Source of the DNA: Guillardia theta CCMP2712
Taxonomy: Eukaryota > Cryptophyceae > Pyrenomonadales > Geminigeraceae
NCBI RefSeq assembly: GCF_000315625.1
Contig: NW_005434517.1
Location: 58,785 to 122,784 of the forward strand
Length of the DNA: 64,000 nucleotides
Direction of reading: 5' to 3'
Below the pieces are notes generated by a model. It made no database searches. It was not told the origin of the DNA and saw nothing but the letters and a program-made list of their open reading frames with translations. A program made the translations under genes and the position numbers. Positions 10,650 to 22,171 of this stretch are shown in pieces. Each line of letters opens with the position of its first letter. The stretch's first letter is position 1.

Positions 10650-11471
10650 ATGCAGAACAACAACAACAACAATTCAAATAGGCTGTCAAACTATTGGTAC
10701 ATCGAAGCAGGATGGAGGAACGGCATGGCGAACGCAAGGGACTTAGGGATGGAGTTCTACAGCCATGCGACGTCATCAAGCTTCATTGACGATCCTTTCT
10801 TGCCACCTGGCGCAAACATACGGATGCCGACACATCAAACAACTGCCCTCGACGCCTCCCGCTTGTTCCAGACAACTGACAGATTTGCGATGATCAGCAA
10901 CGACAAGAGCATGCAGAGTCAGATGAAGTTGCAAGCGAGCAACTTTTCTGGTGACATCTCGCTAGCTGGAGAAGGGCCTTCTGTCCTCAAGAGGTTCAAG
11001 CCTGATACTACTCCCCGTGCTCGCGGGGTCGACCAGGATCGGGTCTTGACGGACAGCAGTCGTTCGTCTCTGTCTGCCAGCTCTAGTTGTGTCTCGCCCA
11101 TCTCTTGTCCCAGCCTCTCCTCCATCATCACGAGCAATCGTTCCTCGTCCCCCCTCTGGTCCATGCCCTCAGGAACGGGGGAGCAGAAGCTGGAATCCGT
11201 CCATTCCTTCTCGGACGTGAACAATGACTTGGGTGTCGGCGTGAGCCACATACGGCAGCGGGAGGGAGCAGGTGTCTCGGACCCGTTCCAACCAGCCTCA
11301 AGCAAGGCAGGAGGGGAGGAGGTAGGCAAGGAGGGGAGCGATGCTCCGGCGGTTGACCCGGAGGTCGATGACTCGGATTTGACGATGGGGCCGGGAGATC
11401 CCTGGACCTTCAGTGCTTCTTCTTTCACATCTCGCACATCAGAAAACAAGAGGAGATATGAACCCTTCTAG
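10650..11471 (+). CDS. Hypothetical Asn/Ser-rich protein
   Basis: An uninterrupted 274-codon frame from ATG at 10650. An acceptor-like TTTTCAG immediately precedes the ATG, so an upstream exon is possible. The protein opens with a poly-Asn run, has a Ser-rich middle and an acidic segment near the end, and has no recognised domain or membrane segment. AATAAA at about 11585 lies a little downstream of the stop and is a plausible poly(A) signal. The disordered, low-complexity character would suit a regulatory or scaffold protein, but no function can be assigned. Confidence 0.5.
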   Translation: MQNNNNNNSNRLSNYWYIEAGWRNGMANARDLGMEFYSHATSSSFIDDPFLPPGANIRMPTHQTTALDASRLFQTTDRFAMISNDKSMQSQMKLQASNFSGDISLAGEGPSVLKRFKPDTTPRARGVDQDRVLTDSSRSSLSASSSCVSPISCPSLSSIITSNRSSSPLWSMPSGTGEQKLESVHSFSDVNNDLGVGVSHIRQREGAGVSDPFQPASSKAGGEEVGKEGSDAPAVDPEVDDSDLTMGPGDPWTFSASSFTSRTSENKRRYEPF

Positions 11472-11915
11472 GAGCCTCGTGTACATCATTTCAGGAATAT
11501 TCATTATCTTGTATATACAGGTATAACATAGTTTCATCTCAATGTTGTAAGAAAATTCTTTGTAGTCTTGCTGAGTTTAGAAATGAATAAATGAGTCTTT
11601 CCGTCATGGGGATTTTGTCTTCTATCGCGTTTTGTTCACATCTACCCGGCATACAGACCTGACAGCTGTCTCGGCAATATCCATCATCTTATCATCGTCT
11701 GGAGGTACGACGATGTGCAGCGCTTTGATGTTGGACGACGCTAGCAAGACAGTCAGGCTGAGGGAGGAAGCACGAAAAGGAAAGGAAGAAGACGAAGAAG
11801 CCGGCAGGACCTCGTATCTCCTCCCACAGGCAGCGCATAACAGCAGTCGATCGGATCATGAGCTTCTCATTTCTGCTCAAGTTTCCTGTCGCAACCCGTC
11901 ATTGGTTCCTCCTCT

Positions 11916-13911
11916 TCATCCTCCTCTCCTACTCCCTTCCTTTCCCTCCCATTTCCCTTCCGTAAACCCTAAACTTCTGTCCCTCGTAGCCTCTTCCTCC
12001 TCCCCTACAAGTGACTCGCCCTTACCTTCCATCTCAGCACTTCCGCTCAAGCCCTCAGCAAATGCCGGAGATGCTTCGGCGCTGGTCTCGGTGAGGAGGA
12101 GAGGGACGGCAAGTCCTGTAACCGAGTGCCTAGCTGCTGCCTGCACAACCGACCGCAACCCAGCAGACACTCGGCTGTCCGGGTTCACGGGGTGAGGAAC
12201 GCTCTCGACCACGAGGTGGAAGGCGACGTGGGCAGCGACCAAGTTCGTGTGCCATGTTGAGCACCATTGACCGACGTCGAGGAAGGTTGTTTCTTTGCGT
12301 CTGCTCCGGATGCTTTCCAGCTGGAGGAAGGTGAGACGAAGCAGGCAATCGGAGGTTGATAAGAAAGACGTGGTGAGTAGAGGTGTAGGAGATCAGGAGT
12401 GAGATAGACGAACAGGTCCAGGAGCAGCAGGAGCAGCAGGAGCAGCGAAGGATGGGAAGGAGGCAAAGGAAATCAGGTACGGACTGGGCATGATTCGAAC
12501 GAGGAAGGATACTTGTGCGGGGAGGTCAGGGGCGAGGAGCTCAGCAGATGAGCAGCATCCTTCAACGAAGCTCGCCGCCGTGAAAGGCCTTGGTGACGCC
12601 TCCGTCAGAGGAGAGGAGATTCGGGGGAGGTGTACCTTGTGGCGGAGGAAGAAGGGTGAGCGATGGGAATGACGAGCCCTAAGAGGTTGTCCCCAGCAAT
12701 GCCCCGCATGACAGCCTCTGTCCTCCGCTTGCCCCCTGAGGGAGGGCCGGTGCAGTACTCCAAGATCCTGCCCTGCCGTACCTGTATCCTCACCTTCTTC
12801 CTCAGCTGGTTCGTTCCCACCCACGAGACCAGGTCAATGGCGCCGCGAGGGCGACTAGCCTTGGTCGACGCCAGCCTGCCGTACATGGACCACAGCCCCT
12901 TGGATGTCTCCTCCTCCTCTCTTCCCGCCCCCTTCTCGCCTCCTCCGAACACTTCGTTCCATGCATCCATCGGGTCCTCGTGCGCAGTCAAAATCTCCCC
13001 CTCGTTGGGACTCGCAGGGTTCGTCGCCTCCTTCTTCATCCCCCCCTTGGTCTCCTCTACACTCTCCCGTTGGATCACATTCATGTAGGAGGAAAAGTCG
13101 TTCCTCTGCACTTCCTGCATCTTCGACAGAGACTTGCGGTATTCCTTTCCTGCCAACTTCTTCTTCTCTCTGTACCTGCATCAAGGAAGACGCGCCAGAG
13201 CTCATCAGAGTCCAGCACGGGTATCATCGATCATCACCTTGTCTTCAACGCCTCCAGCTGCTTGTTCACCTCGTCTTCATGCATGAAAGCGCCTCGCAAA
13301 ACAATACTTTGATGCTCTCTCTCATATTCTTTCTCACACCCCTCCATTATCTCCATCCTTCTGCTGGCAAGAGCCATCCCGTCCTCCCAGAACACCCGCA
13401 TCAGGTCCAAGACAGGTTTGCTCGTGGACGCCTCTCGCATCAGCATGCTGAACCTCTCGATCGGGCTCACCTGAATCTCTTCCTTTGCGATCGAGATCCG
13501 GCACTGGTAGCTGGAGTTGACGAACGACATCCCATAGACGCTCGTCATCTTGTCGACCAATGCAGGCACGTCCTCGGGTGATAGTAGAAGGCCATCCTTT
13601 TGTTCTTCTTCCCCCTGTCCTGCTGCTGCTGCTGCTGCTGCTGCTTGATTGATTTCTGCGCGTTCTGCTCCAAGCTCATGTCCCGCCTTCGATTCCCTTC
13701 CGGAGCGATTCAGAAGCTTGCTTGCGATGACTAAGAAGGAATGCCTCCTCCACTCGGGCAGCTGTTCAGATTCGAATATTTCCAGCATCACTCTTTCTTT
13801 CTCTTCCTTGCTCAGACAAGACGGAATGCTCACATCGATCTGATACTCGCCTTCCCCCCCATCGTCCACTATCAAGGTGAAGTTCTCGCATACATCCTGC
13901 GAGTCCTCCAT
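11916..13911 (-). CDS. Unrecognised multi-exon protein; 3' structure uncertain
   Basis: Exon 1 (13238-13911) encodes an acidic N-terminus, an Ala run (a GCT/GCA-type repeat near 13622-13646) and a helical region. A clean 62-nt intron (13176-13237, phase 2) joins it to exon 2, beginning YREKKKLAGKEYRKS, which runs to a donor near 12638 (ACAAG/GTACAC). A further frame at 12320-11916, containing FLDVGQWCSTWHTN, has protein-like composition and may be the last exon, but the phase from exon 2 does not match the obvious acceptor, so an extra exon is probably missed. No known domain is recognised. The upstream edge abuts the GC-rich island at 14010, which may have inserted near the promoter. Confidence 0.5.
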
Positions 13912-14009
13912 GTCTGGAGACAGCTCCTCGACTGAAGGATCAACACAAGCGCATCAGTAGATTGTCATGGCACATCTCCTTGTGCTTTTTAAAGTTCAGA
14001 TTTAAAAAT

Positions 14010-14620
14010 ACCCCGGCAGTGCTGGCCCGGCGCCGGACTCCCGAGTCCGGAGCTCGGCGGCGGCCGCGCCGCCGGCCCGGCCGCGCACGGCCAGTCACTG
14101 TGCGCTGCCGCAGGCTGCGGCGTCGGACGCCGCGGCGGCAGGCTGTCAGAGTACCGTGTCCCTCCCGGGCGCGGGGCTCGGCCCGGGCCCGGCCAGCCCT
14201 GCGTGACGGTGACGTGACCCCGGGCCCCGCGGCACTGCCGGGCCGCCCGGCGCCGAACGGTTCAAACCGGCCGGGCCGGGCGGGTGTGTCACCGCCCGAC
14301 CGTACGGTGACAAGAATGCCGCAGTGCAGTGCCGACGCGAGTACGGTCACCGTACGGAGCCTGAGGCTCCGAGCAGACTCTTAACTTGCCTGAGTTGCCG
14401 CGGCCAGTTGGGACCAAGGCCCCGGACCCGTACTACGGTACCGTCGGACCGTACGGTACTCTCTGCGGCCCCCCCGAGGAGGTGCAGTGACTCAGTCACG
14501 GCGGAGACTCTGGCAGCCTGTGAGTACTGACAGTGCAGTGCCACGGTCGGAAAGGTTCCGAACGGTTCCGCCGTCCCCGCCGCCAACTTTCACTAATCTT
14601 CCGCTAGTCCACTGCGGCGC
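14010..14620. repeat. GC-rich, palindrome-dense island (copy B)
   Basis: Same vocabulary as the island at 8470: GGCCGG, CCCGGGC and CGTACGG overlaps, for example a GGTACC/CGTACGG cluster at 14436-14456. CpG is dense and there is no coding signal. It is flanked on the right by a small direct repeat (TCACCATCTGAT... at about 14641 and 14676). Confidence 0.55.
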
Positions 14621-15029
14621 CGGGGAGTCAAAGCGTCCAGATTCACCATCTGATTTTAAGATCACAATGGTGAATCACCATCTGATGAAAGTTTAAGATC
14701 ACAATCGGACCACCAAGAAGGACATGCCTCTCATCAGCCGATATTCAGCAAGCGAGGCCCACGGTCTCTAGTTCACGGTTGGCACGTTGATTTTTCTAGC
14801 CATTACAATCAAACTTAGTGCGATATTTTTCTTCTCTGTTGTGTACTTGTCGCAATATTTGATATCTGCTATTGACCAAGTTATCATCTGTGCAAAACAC
14901 ATGCTCAGATATTGAGCTGGCACAAGGGATTTTTCCATCTCGTTTGCTGCAAACAACTTTCGACCAGACCTCAGTGCCAAGTTTTGTTTGTGGGCTCCAG
15001 CTTGGGGAACTGCCCAGCAACTTATCGCA

Positions 15030-15420
15030 GCTATCATGGACCTGTCTTATCACCTGGAAGAGTGGCAGACAGCGATGCGTGGCGACTAGCAGCATGGCCC
15101 GGAAGCAGAGCTCTACGCTCTCTCCATGGCCGTCTACGATGTTTTGGGATCTTCGCAATCTGGTTCAAGAGCTGCGCATTGCTCTTTCAGCTGCATTCTA
15201 TTATCTACGTGGATAATGCGGCGGTAATTCAATTTTCTGAGTCAACAAGGGCAGATAACGTCACTTCGATATACGGCTCAGTTCTATTATGTGCGTGAAA
15301 AAGACGGTTCAGGAAGGCATCATCGAGATATTTCATATCATAGCAGTACCCAAGGTATCCTCCCGGTTCACCGCAGACCTCATGATGAAGGTTCATCCTC
15401 GAGCAACCTTCGGACGCAGG
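15030..15420 (+). pseudogene. Ty1/copia-type RNase H remnant, frameshifted
   Basis: Three reading frames must be combined to follow a copia RNase H/C-terminal pol segment: TWKSGRQ...VATSS, then EAELYALSMAVYDVL, then LRNLVQEL, then IIYVDNAAVIQFSEST, then the YYVREK / VQEGIIEIFHI stretch and ADLMMKVHPRA. These match the conserved blocks (SWKSKKQ, AEYVAL, LWLRxLLxxLG, YVDNxSAI, HIDIRYHFIREK, ADILTK) in order. Several frameshifts and the lack of the rest of pol show that it is dead. It is a family-level match from memory of the motif order. Confidence 0.6.
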
Positions 15421-15439
15421 TTTGAAATCAGGGACCCGA

Positions 15440-17087
15440 AGAGATGTCGATTGAGAACTTTACGGAGCTTCAGCGTCGTCGCACCCGGGCCTGAGACAGT
15501 GACCATCAACATCACTGGCCGGGCCGATCAGCCAGCCGACTCGACTTGCGCAGCGGCTTCAACATTGAATGACGAAGCAGATGCTTTTGAGGAAGACTCT
15601 GAAGGGCTCACAGGTCCCAAGATAAACAAGATCGAAGTGGAGACATCAAGATCGATGAAGCCCGCTGATGAATGGACAGCTTGTGGAACCATCGTCAAGA
15701 AGAATATGCAGATCAAGATGTCAAGACCAAACTTGACTCCGAGAAGGGTGGCAAAGTGCAACTGTCTGAACTGACGAAATCCTTTTTGGGGGAGAACAAG
15801 GTATGATGCGCTGACAAGAACGCGAGATAACCAGTGCACTGAGGGAAGAGTCACACCTGTATGTTTGTAGCAAGCTCTTGTTAACATGAAGTTTGCCCTC
15901 GGATCTTCATTCTTAAGCTCCCTGCATGCCTACCTCAGGAAGTACTTGTTGATTTCTACACTGGGACTCCGTGACTGGCTGAAGTGCCCTCCGAGGCTCG
16001 GAACTACCGGTACCCCCCGGCGAGTGAAAACAAGTCGGAGACAACCCCCCGGACACGTTACAAGTCACCGTACTAGTATTCTCTATTGACTGAAAAAGAA
16101 AGACACCGTACTACCTTGATTCCGGCTCTTCCGAACGTCACACCGGTCATTCCATTTATAAGTCACCTCACTGCACTAACCGGTACACTATCAAGTTCGG
16201 GACTACCGGGAGGGTGTGTGAGTACCCCCTGGTTGCCCCTGCCGTGAAAGGGTCACTGACTAAGGTGACAGTGAAGATCACGGGGTTTACTTGGGCGAAA
16301 AAAACAAAATGATTGCCCTGGGTATGACCCACCCGAAACAATGTGGGGAGATGGGGGGGTGACATTCGGCTGATTGATCTTGAGATTTTATTTTATGTTC
16401 AGGAACATGACGGAAGTATATTGCATAATTTAAAAACTTTCAGATTAATTTTAAAATTTTATCGATGATTTGGGTGTGGACTGTGACCAAAGACATGCTA
16501 TGGCATTTGGTTGAGTCGAACAGTGGCTAGGCAAGGGCTTGTGAACGAGAGAGGAAGGGCAGGGAAAGGCAAGGCAAAGAGGAAGAAGACAAATCAGATG
16601 AGGCGATGAAGTCCTTCCTGATCAGAGCAGAGATCAATGTCGGGTAGAGAGAGGGTAGGAGGAAGATCGGTCATGCAAAGAGGTCTGGCAAGAACTGCAC
16701 CTATAAGTCAAAACTCGTCGCAAAGGATGGAGATTGGCTACAGAGAGGGTCAACGGATAAGATTTGAGAATTCCAGACGAAAAAGATGCTGATGTGATTG
16801 TTTTCATGTTGATATGGGCAAGTGCATGCTGGTACAGCCTTCACAAGACTAATCTTGGTTTTCTCTCATTCCAGCAATACAGTTGTCTTACAATGCATTC
16901 TTGTTTTGTTATGTTTGAAGAAGCAAGTGTTTTGTTATGAGAATTTGGACCCTGAGCCTGAGAGTGCAACACTCATTGACTTTCACACAGTTGGAGCAAC
17001 CTTCGGGCAATATAGGCTCTCTAACTGCGTTTCCGAGACTAAGCGGCAGAGGGGCTTGTTCTTTGACGACAGGCGAAAAGCTGACTC
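15440..17087. other. Intergenic, retroelement-derived and AT-rich DNA
   Basis: An open frame continues to 15774 after the RNase H remnant with no recognised domain. At 15960-16380 there are repeated GGTACC/CCGGTA words like those of the GC islands. From 16380 to 16480 the sequence is AT-rich. The stretch before 17088 should contain the promoter of the secretory glycosyltransferase-like gene. Confidence 0.35.
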
Positions 17088-20000
17088 ATGCAGAGATCTT
17101 TCAACTTGGGTGTCAGAACTTTCCATCAGATCTTGTTCACGTGCATCGGGTTGACGCTTCTTGCTCATGCTTGGGGAAAGGAGCAGTTGAACATAGAGGG
17201 AACCTGGCTTGCAAACATCTGCAATGAGACAAATTTTGCTTTGCCGTTCGTCCTGGGTGAATTTTCTGCTTGCCTGCAAGAGTCCACGTTCTCAAACATT
17301 TCTTGTGTGCAGGCAAAACGTATGAACACCTGCTGGGCCCTGCCGTCCTCGAAGATTCGAATTTGCTGCTCCGAATGGAGCTTGAGCTCAAGACCTTGTG
17401 GGGATCTCCTGTCAAGGTGACTACTCTCATGACCAGAACAATCACATCCAATCATGATGACGTACTCAACAGGATTCAGTGTACGCGCCGAACAATGATG
17501 AGAAGAACAACAGTCTTGATGTCGAGGCTTGCAGATTAATGGCCCTTGAGATCAACTCGAGGGTTGACATACGGAAGAAGGTCCGGTGGCAGCAGGTCGC
17601 AGCCTGTGAGCTCTGCCGTCCTGATGTCGCGGAATGGATCCGGAAGGAGGCAGGAGAAGCTGTAATTCTCCGGCATCTGGCGAGCTACGCGGCCCTGTAC
17701 ACCTCCTACTCCATCGATCTCATATGCCATGCGCTCGACGAGGTTGGGCTCCGCAGGTACCTGACGACAAGAGAGTCCAATGAGTCTCTGCCGATATCAG
17801 GCGCATCTGCCGAGCTGCTGGTGGGTGTGGAGCCGTCGAGGTGCTCGGCAAACTCCTGGCAGCTCTGCTCAGAATCGGCTGGTCATGGAGGAAAGATACA
17901 AGGAGAGGGGAGGAGTGAAAGTTACCAGAAGGAGGTCTACCGGGCCAAGAAGATCTTGCTGAGCGATCTCAACACATACCACCGCAAGGTCGCACGTCAG
18001 TACGCGACGATTCTTGGGGGGGAGGTGTTGACGGACCACCTGCACGTCCTGGAGGAATTGTTTGAGAAGGGAGACTCGCCCAGGAATGTTTTCAAGTTCC
18101 TCTTGGAGAACTTTGCGAACGTGGTCAAAGACAACACGGCGCAGGCGAGAGAGCGGGCCATGCAGTACGTGCACGAGTCGTTCCAGCAGGTGCTGCTGCG
18201 GGATGCTGATCCTGACGCCCTCGAAGTCTACTCCGAGCTTCTGGTGCAGGGGACGCACGAGCGAGAGCTTCAATGCATCCTCAAGCGCTCCGAGGAATTT
18301 CGGTCGCTCTGCATTGACGGCAACGCGGTGAAGTGCGACGAGGCGATTCGGCTTGTCTCTCTTCAGTATCACGAGGTTCTCAACCGACCGCCTGACCCCC
18401 GTGGCCTCTCGCGATATGCTCGCGAGGTAGTAATGGGATACTTGACTGCCGACGGCATCCGCGACGACCTGGAGAGCAGCTCTGAGTTCCAAGCAGGACC
18501 TGGCATGCTCCGCAGGGTCTCCATGATTGCCAGAAATATCTCCGAGCAACATGAGCGCTGCTTGAAGATCTGTTGCCCCTCCCCTTCACCCTCCTCCTCC
18601 TCCTCCTCCTCCTCCTCTTCATCCTCTTCATCCTCCTCCTCCTCCTCCTCTTCATCCTCCACCCCAAGCAAGATCTGTGCCAAGAACTGCAAACACCTAA
18701 AGAAGCTGAGCAGAGGCAGGTGCTCGCGAGAGCCCAAGGACCTGATCACGTGGGTCGAGTCCGTCCTATGGGGGAAGCGACGGCTGCACAACTTCTTCAA
18801 GGCAGACTTGAGCAACCTGACGAGGTATCAGGTCTCGTCCAGGCTCGTCGTTCGCAAGTTTCTCGATGTGTTGGGGCGATACCCTGACATGCCCGCCATG
18901 CTCAACTTTATCCCCAAAGTCGCCAGGGGTGAGATGAACGTGACGGACCTGACGAGCACCTTGGAGGCGAGCGACGAGAGGTCTCAGAAGTGGATCCAGC
19001 CGAGGCAACCGAAGCAGCTCGGCGAGCTGATCAAAAGAGCTGAGATGATCGCTGGGCTCCTAGTGGAGAACGGGATCGAGCTCACGGACGTAGCGCACTG
19101 TTTCACGATCGAGGAGGACGGGGCTGAGAGAAAGGTGACCATGAATGTTGTCCCGTCCAAGTCCTCCTGCAGGAAGGTCGGCAAGGTGCTTTGGAGCCTC
19201 CAGACTCTGTGGAACGCCAAGGGTCCGGTGCTGGGGAAGAAGGATGCTCCTGAGATTGACAAGCTCAGCCCCATCGCTGTCTTGCTGCAAGAAGATGACA
19301 AGGACCTATGGAAGATGATTGAAAGCCTCGGCAGCATTGCCGGCATCCAGCACTCAGTCGTCATCGTTTTCTCGCTGGGGTATGTCAGCACTGACTCTCT
19401 CGACAAAATGAAGGGTATTGACTTCGCCCGAATCCGAATTCTATTCCACCCGACCCGACAAGATCTGATCCTGCAAGACCCCGACGTGGCTCAGAAGGTG
19501 ACAGGCCTGCTGGACTCCTGCTGCTGCCGTTTGCTGACTCGCCCGTTTCCAGCTGCACTGGAGCTGGCTGCAGGAGATGCTCTTCGAGAACATCTCAGAG
19601 ACAAGGAGCTGGACGGGGGACGTGGTTACCGTCTTCGGGGTGAAGGCGCTGACCTCCGACTTCCTCCGCATCCTCGAGGCAGCGAGAGTCTTCCAAAAGA
19701 CCTTCTGCCCCACCTGCTGGAGCATCGCCATGGACGCGGGATGTGACGAGCGGCTGTCGACCGAGGATGAGGACAACATGATCTGCGTCAACCATGGCAA
19801 GCTCGGCTCAACCATCGCCTTCAACTCCAGCATGTGAGCTTTTTGTGCTGAAGGCTGTCTCTTGCTCTTCCTGCCTTGCTCCTCGCTCGCTCTCCTGGCC
19901 ACTTGCTCGCCGACCCTCACGCGTCTCAGGTACGAGAAGATCAGCAGGGAGAAGCTAGAGCTCATTCCGACCTCGTGGAACTTTTCCCTCTACTACCTGA

Positions 20001-20501
20001 TGCAGGTCGACACGCGGCCCGCAATCAGATGTCACTGACATGAACTTGTCAAGTTGGACAAGTTGAGCTCCAAATCCATCGGACCTGCAGTACCAAGAGT
20101 GCATGACATCTCCTGCTTGAAAGGTTTAGAGCTGAACCCTTCATCCTCCTCTGTCTCCTCTCTGTCTCCTCTCTGTCTCCTTCTCTTCCCCTTCCCCCAT
20201 GCTTCTCTTCCTCGTTCTCCCCGCCTCTTTCTCTCACCCTTCCTCACCCTTTCGCCCCCTCGTTAATCCTTGATCACCTTCATTCTTCTTCAATCCATTT
20301 TCCTGTCTCGTGTCATCTGTCCTGCTGTCCTCCTCTCCTCTCCCTTTTCTCTCTCCTCTTCCTCCTCTCCCTCTTCCTCTTCCTCGCTCACTTGACATCT
20401 CAGACATTACCGACTATCTTGAGCTGCACCTGCAGTACTTCAAGCTTGGTTTCCATACCAGTCGTTTCGACGCCAATGCATTATGGAGAGGAGGAGAATA
20501 G
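17088..20501 (+). CDS. Secretory DUF4214-like/MGAT2-like (GT16) fusion protein
   Basis: Exons 17088-17256, 17313-17416, 17473-19497, 19553-19833 and 19930-20005 keep phase across 55-97-nt introns; a sixth at about 20403-20501 is less certain. An N-terminal hydrophobic stretch (residues 10-25) suggests a signal peptide or anchor. Residues about 230-430 contain repeats resembling DUF4214 (YHEVLNRPPDPRGLSRYAREV; GYLTADGIRDDLESSSEF). A Ser run encoded by (TCC)n follows. The C-terminal third follows the order of MGAT2, the Golgi alpha-1,6-mannosyl-glycoprotein GlcNAc-transferase: a segment like LISSL..GI..VLVIFS, then LHWSWLQEML for KLHFVWERV, then a CPTCW region and SWNFSLYYL for NWDWTLQYL. The Glu-Glu-Asp-His metal motif of MGAT2 is replaced by Gly-Val-Lys-Ala, so it is probably not a normal transferase. 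The family call is by eye. Confidence 0.6.
18595..18662. repeat. (TCC/TCT)n repeat coding a Ser run
   Basis: An in-frame run of Ser codons inside the large exon of the MGAT2-like gene. It separates the DUF4214-like part from the C-terminal domain and probably forms a flexible linker. Confidence 0.85.
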
Positions 20502-20600
20502 GGAGAGGAGGAGAATAGGGAGAGGAGGAGAATAGGGAGAGGAGGAGAATAGGGAGAGGAGGAGAATAGGGAGAGGAGGAGAATAGGGAGAGGAGGAGGC
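20481..20600. repeat. 17-bp minisatellite
   Basis: About seven copies of GAGAGGAGGAGAATAGG. The 17-base period cycles through all frames, so every + frame meets TAG within three units. It interrupts the end of the MGAT2-like gene: a protein-like frame (GLLAYLKLMYRQKEAAG) resumes directly after it and ends at 20707. Confidence 0.9.
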
Positions 20601-21276
20601 CTTCTGGCGTATCTGAAGTTGATGTATCGGCAGAAGGAAGCGGCAGGAGCGGAGCAGCGCGAGAGCTCAATCTTTCTCCCTGGCGTGGGTTTCGTCTCGC
20701 TAGCGTGAGCAGACATGAACGATATTCTTTAGCTCTGGGGCACAGCCCGAGGGCCTCCTCCTCGAACCCTTGTGATGATGCGTGTAGAAACAGATAAACC
20801 CTGTATCAAGTACGATAGTGAAGGTCACCAGTGACTTCAAACGTCGACTCGTTGATCGCCTCGTGGCTTGCTCTGCGCTCGTTACTCTCTCAGTCTCTTG
20901 CCTCATCAGCAGCGTCCGACCGTCTTCTTCGCTCGTCGCCATGCCAGCCCTCCTGGCTGGTTCACTTCGGGCCGGAGTTCGGCCCGGCCGAACGGCCGTA
21001 CAGTACGGTCCGTCGCGTAACTTTGAAGAATAAACTTTGCAACGTTGAAAGTGTCAACGTTTAGATCAAAGTTTCCAACTTGCAAAGATAGCTGGAATCG
21101 GGGTGAAAATGCTGGTGAAAATGGCGAGTAGGATCAAGAAGTAGAGGAGGATGAAGGAGGAGGAGGAGGAGGAGGAGGAGGAGGCAGCTGAATCTCTCAG
21201 CGCGCATGCTGCTTGTCTCAAGCTTCAGATTCTTTCACGTCAGTTTCTCTGTCGCCAGCATGTCAGGCAGCTCAGA

Positions 21277-22161
21277 ATGTCGATGGATCGAGCGTGGCGG
21301 AGCCGCCACGAGCCCTGCGACGTGCAAGTGAGTGCTGCAGGAGACACGTGGGCAGACATCCGATGGAGCATGCCAGCAGGAGTTGGCTTCATGAGCAGGA
21401 AGCGAGAGCATGGCATGGAGGGGGATGGCGCAGCGGGTGGGAACAGGAGGAGAAGTTCGAGGTACGTTCGCGTCAGCGTGCATGGGACGTTCGAGGTGAG
21501 CGTGGACGGAGAGGTTCGTGACCGGGTACCATGGGAGGAGGCGGCGACAGGGCTGGGGGAGGGCGACGCCAACGACTGCATCCAGTACTGCAAGCACCGG
21601 CTGACAAATCTCCCCAAGCTCAAGGCCATGGAGGTGAAGATCAGGTTTGTTCCTGCTCCCTCCCCGATGAGCCCTGCCCTCTCCATGCTGGATGATGCCG
21701 GGCAATGGACATCGCCGCTTCTCTCCTCCTCTCCTCCTCCCTCCTCGCCTTCCGAGTACCCCCGGGCCCTGTGCGGTCCCCTCCCCCTGATCACAGGCTG
21801 GAGCAAGAGCCTGACGGTTTGGACCAAGGGGATGCATGCAGAACGTATACACAAGCTGAAGGTGGGGAGAGGAGGACAGAAGAAGGAAGGAGACAGTGCT
21901 GATCCGAACTCTGCCAGGACCTGCTGAGGCAGGAGGAGGAGGAGGAGGAGGAGGTGATGTGACGCCTGTCCTGCTCCGTGTTTCTCATGCTTGCTGCTCA
22001 AGGATGCTACTTCTTTGTCCTCTCCCTCCGAGGACGATTCCATTCGCAGAACCTTGTCCTCCTCCAGCAACCATGCTGCCGTCCGCATGATGGGAGGCAG
22101 CTTGCTCCTCCACGTGGCTGCGACCTGACCTGTGCGCAGGATCGACGGTTTCCGCTCCTGA
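21277..22161 (+). CDS. Small hypothetical protein, two exons
   Basis: A proposed exon 21277-21644 from ATG and a terminal exon 22140-22161 (splice AG/GTTTGT ... GCGCAG/G) give about 129 residues ending IDGFRS. The middle (RYVRVSVHGTFEVSVDG ... DANDCIQYCKHRL) has protein-like composition; no family is recognised. Other donors are possible, including one just after the start region (CAA/GTGAGT), so the model is tentative. Confidence 0.35.
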
Positions 22162-22171
22162 GCGAGGAAGG

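Noticed and set aside
12480..12560. Possible tRNA (B-box-like GTTCGAATC on the minus strand)
   Set aside because: No A box or cloverleaf pairing at the right distance.
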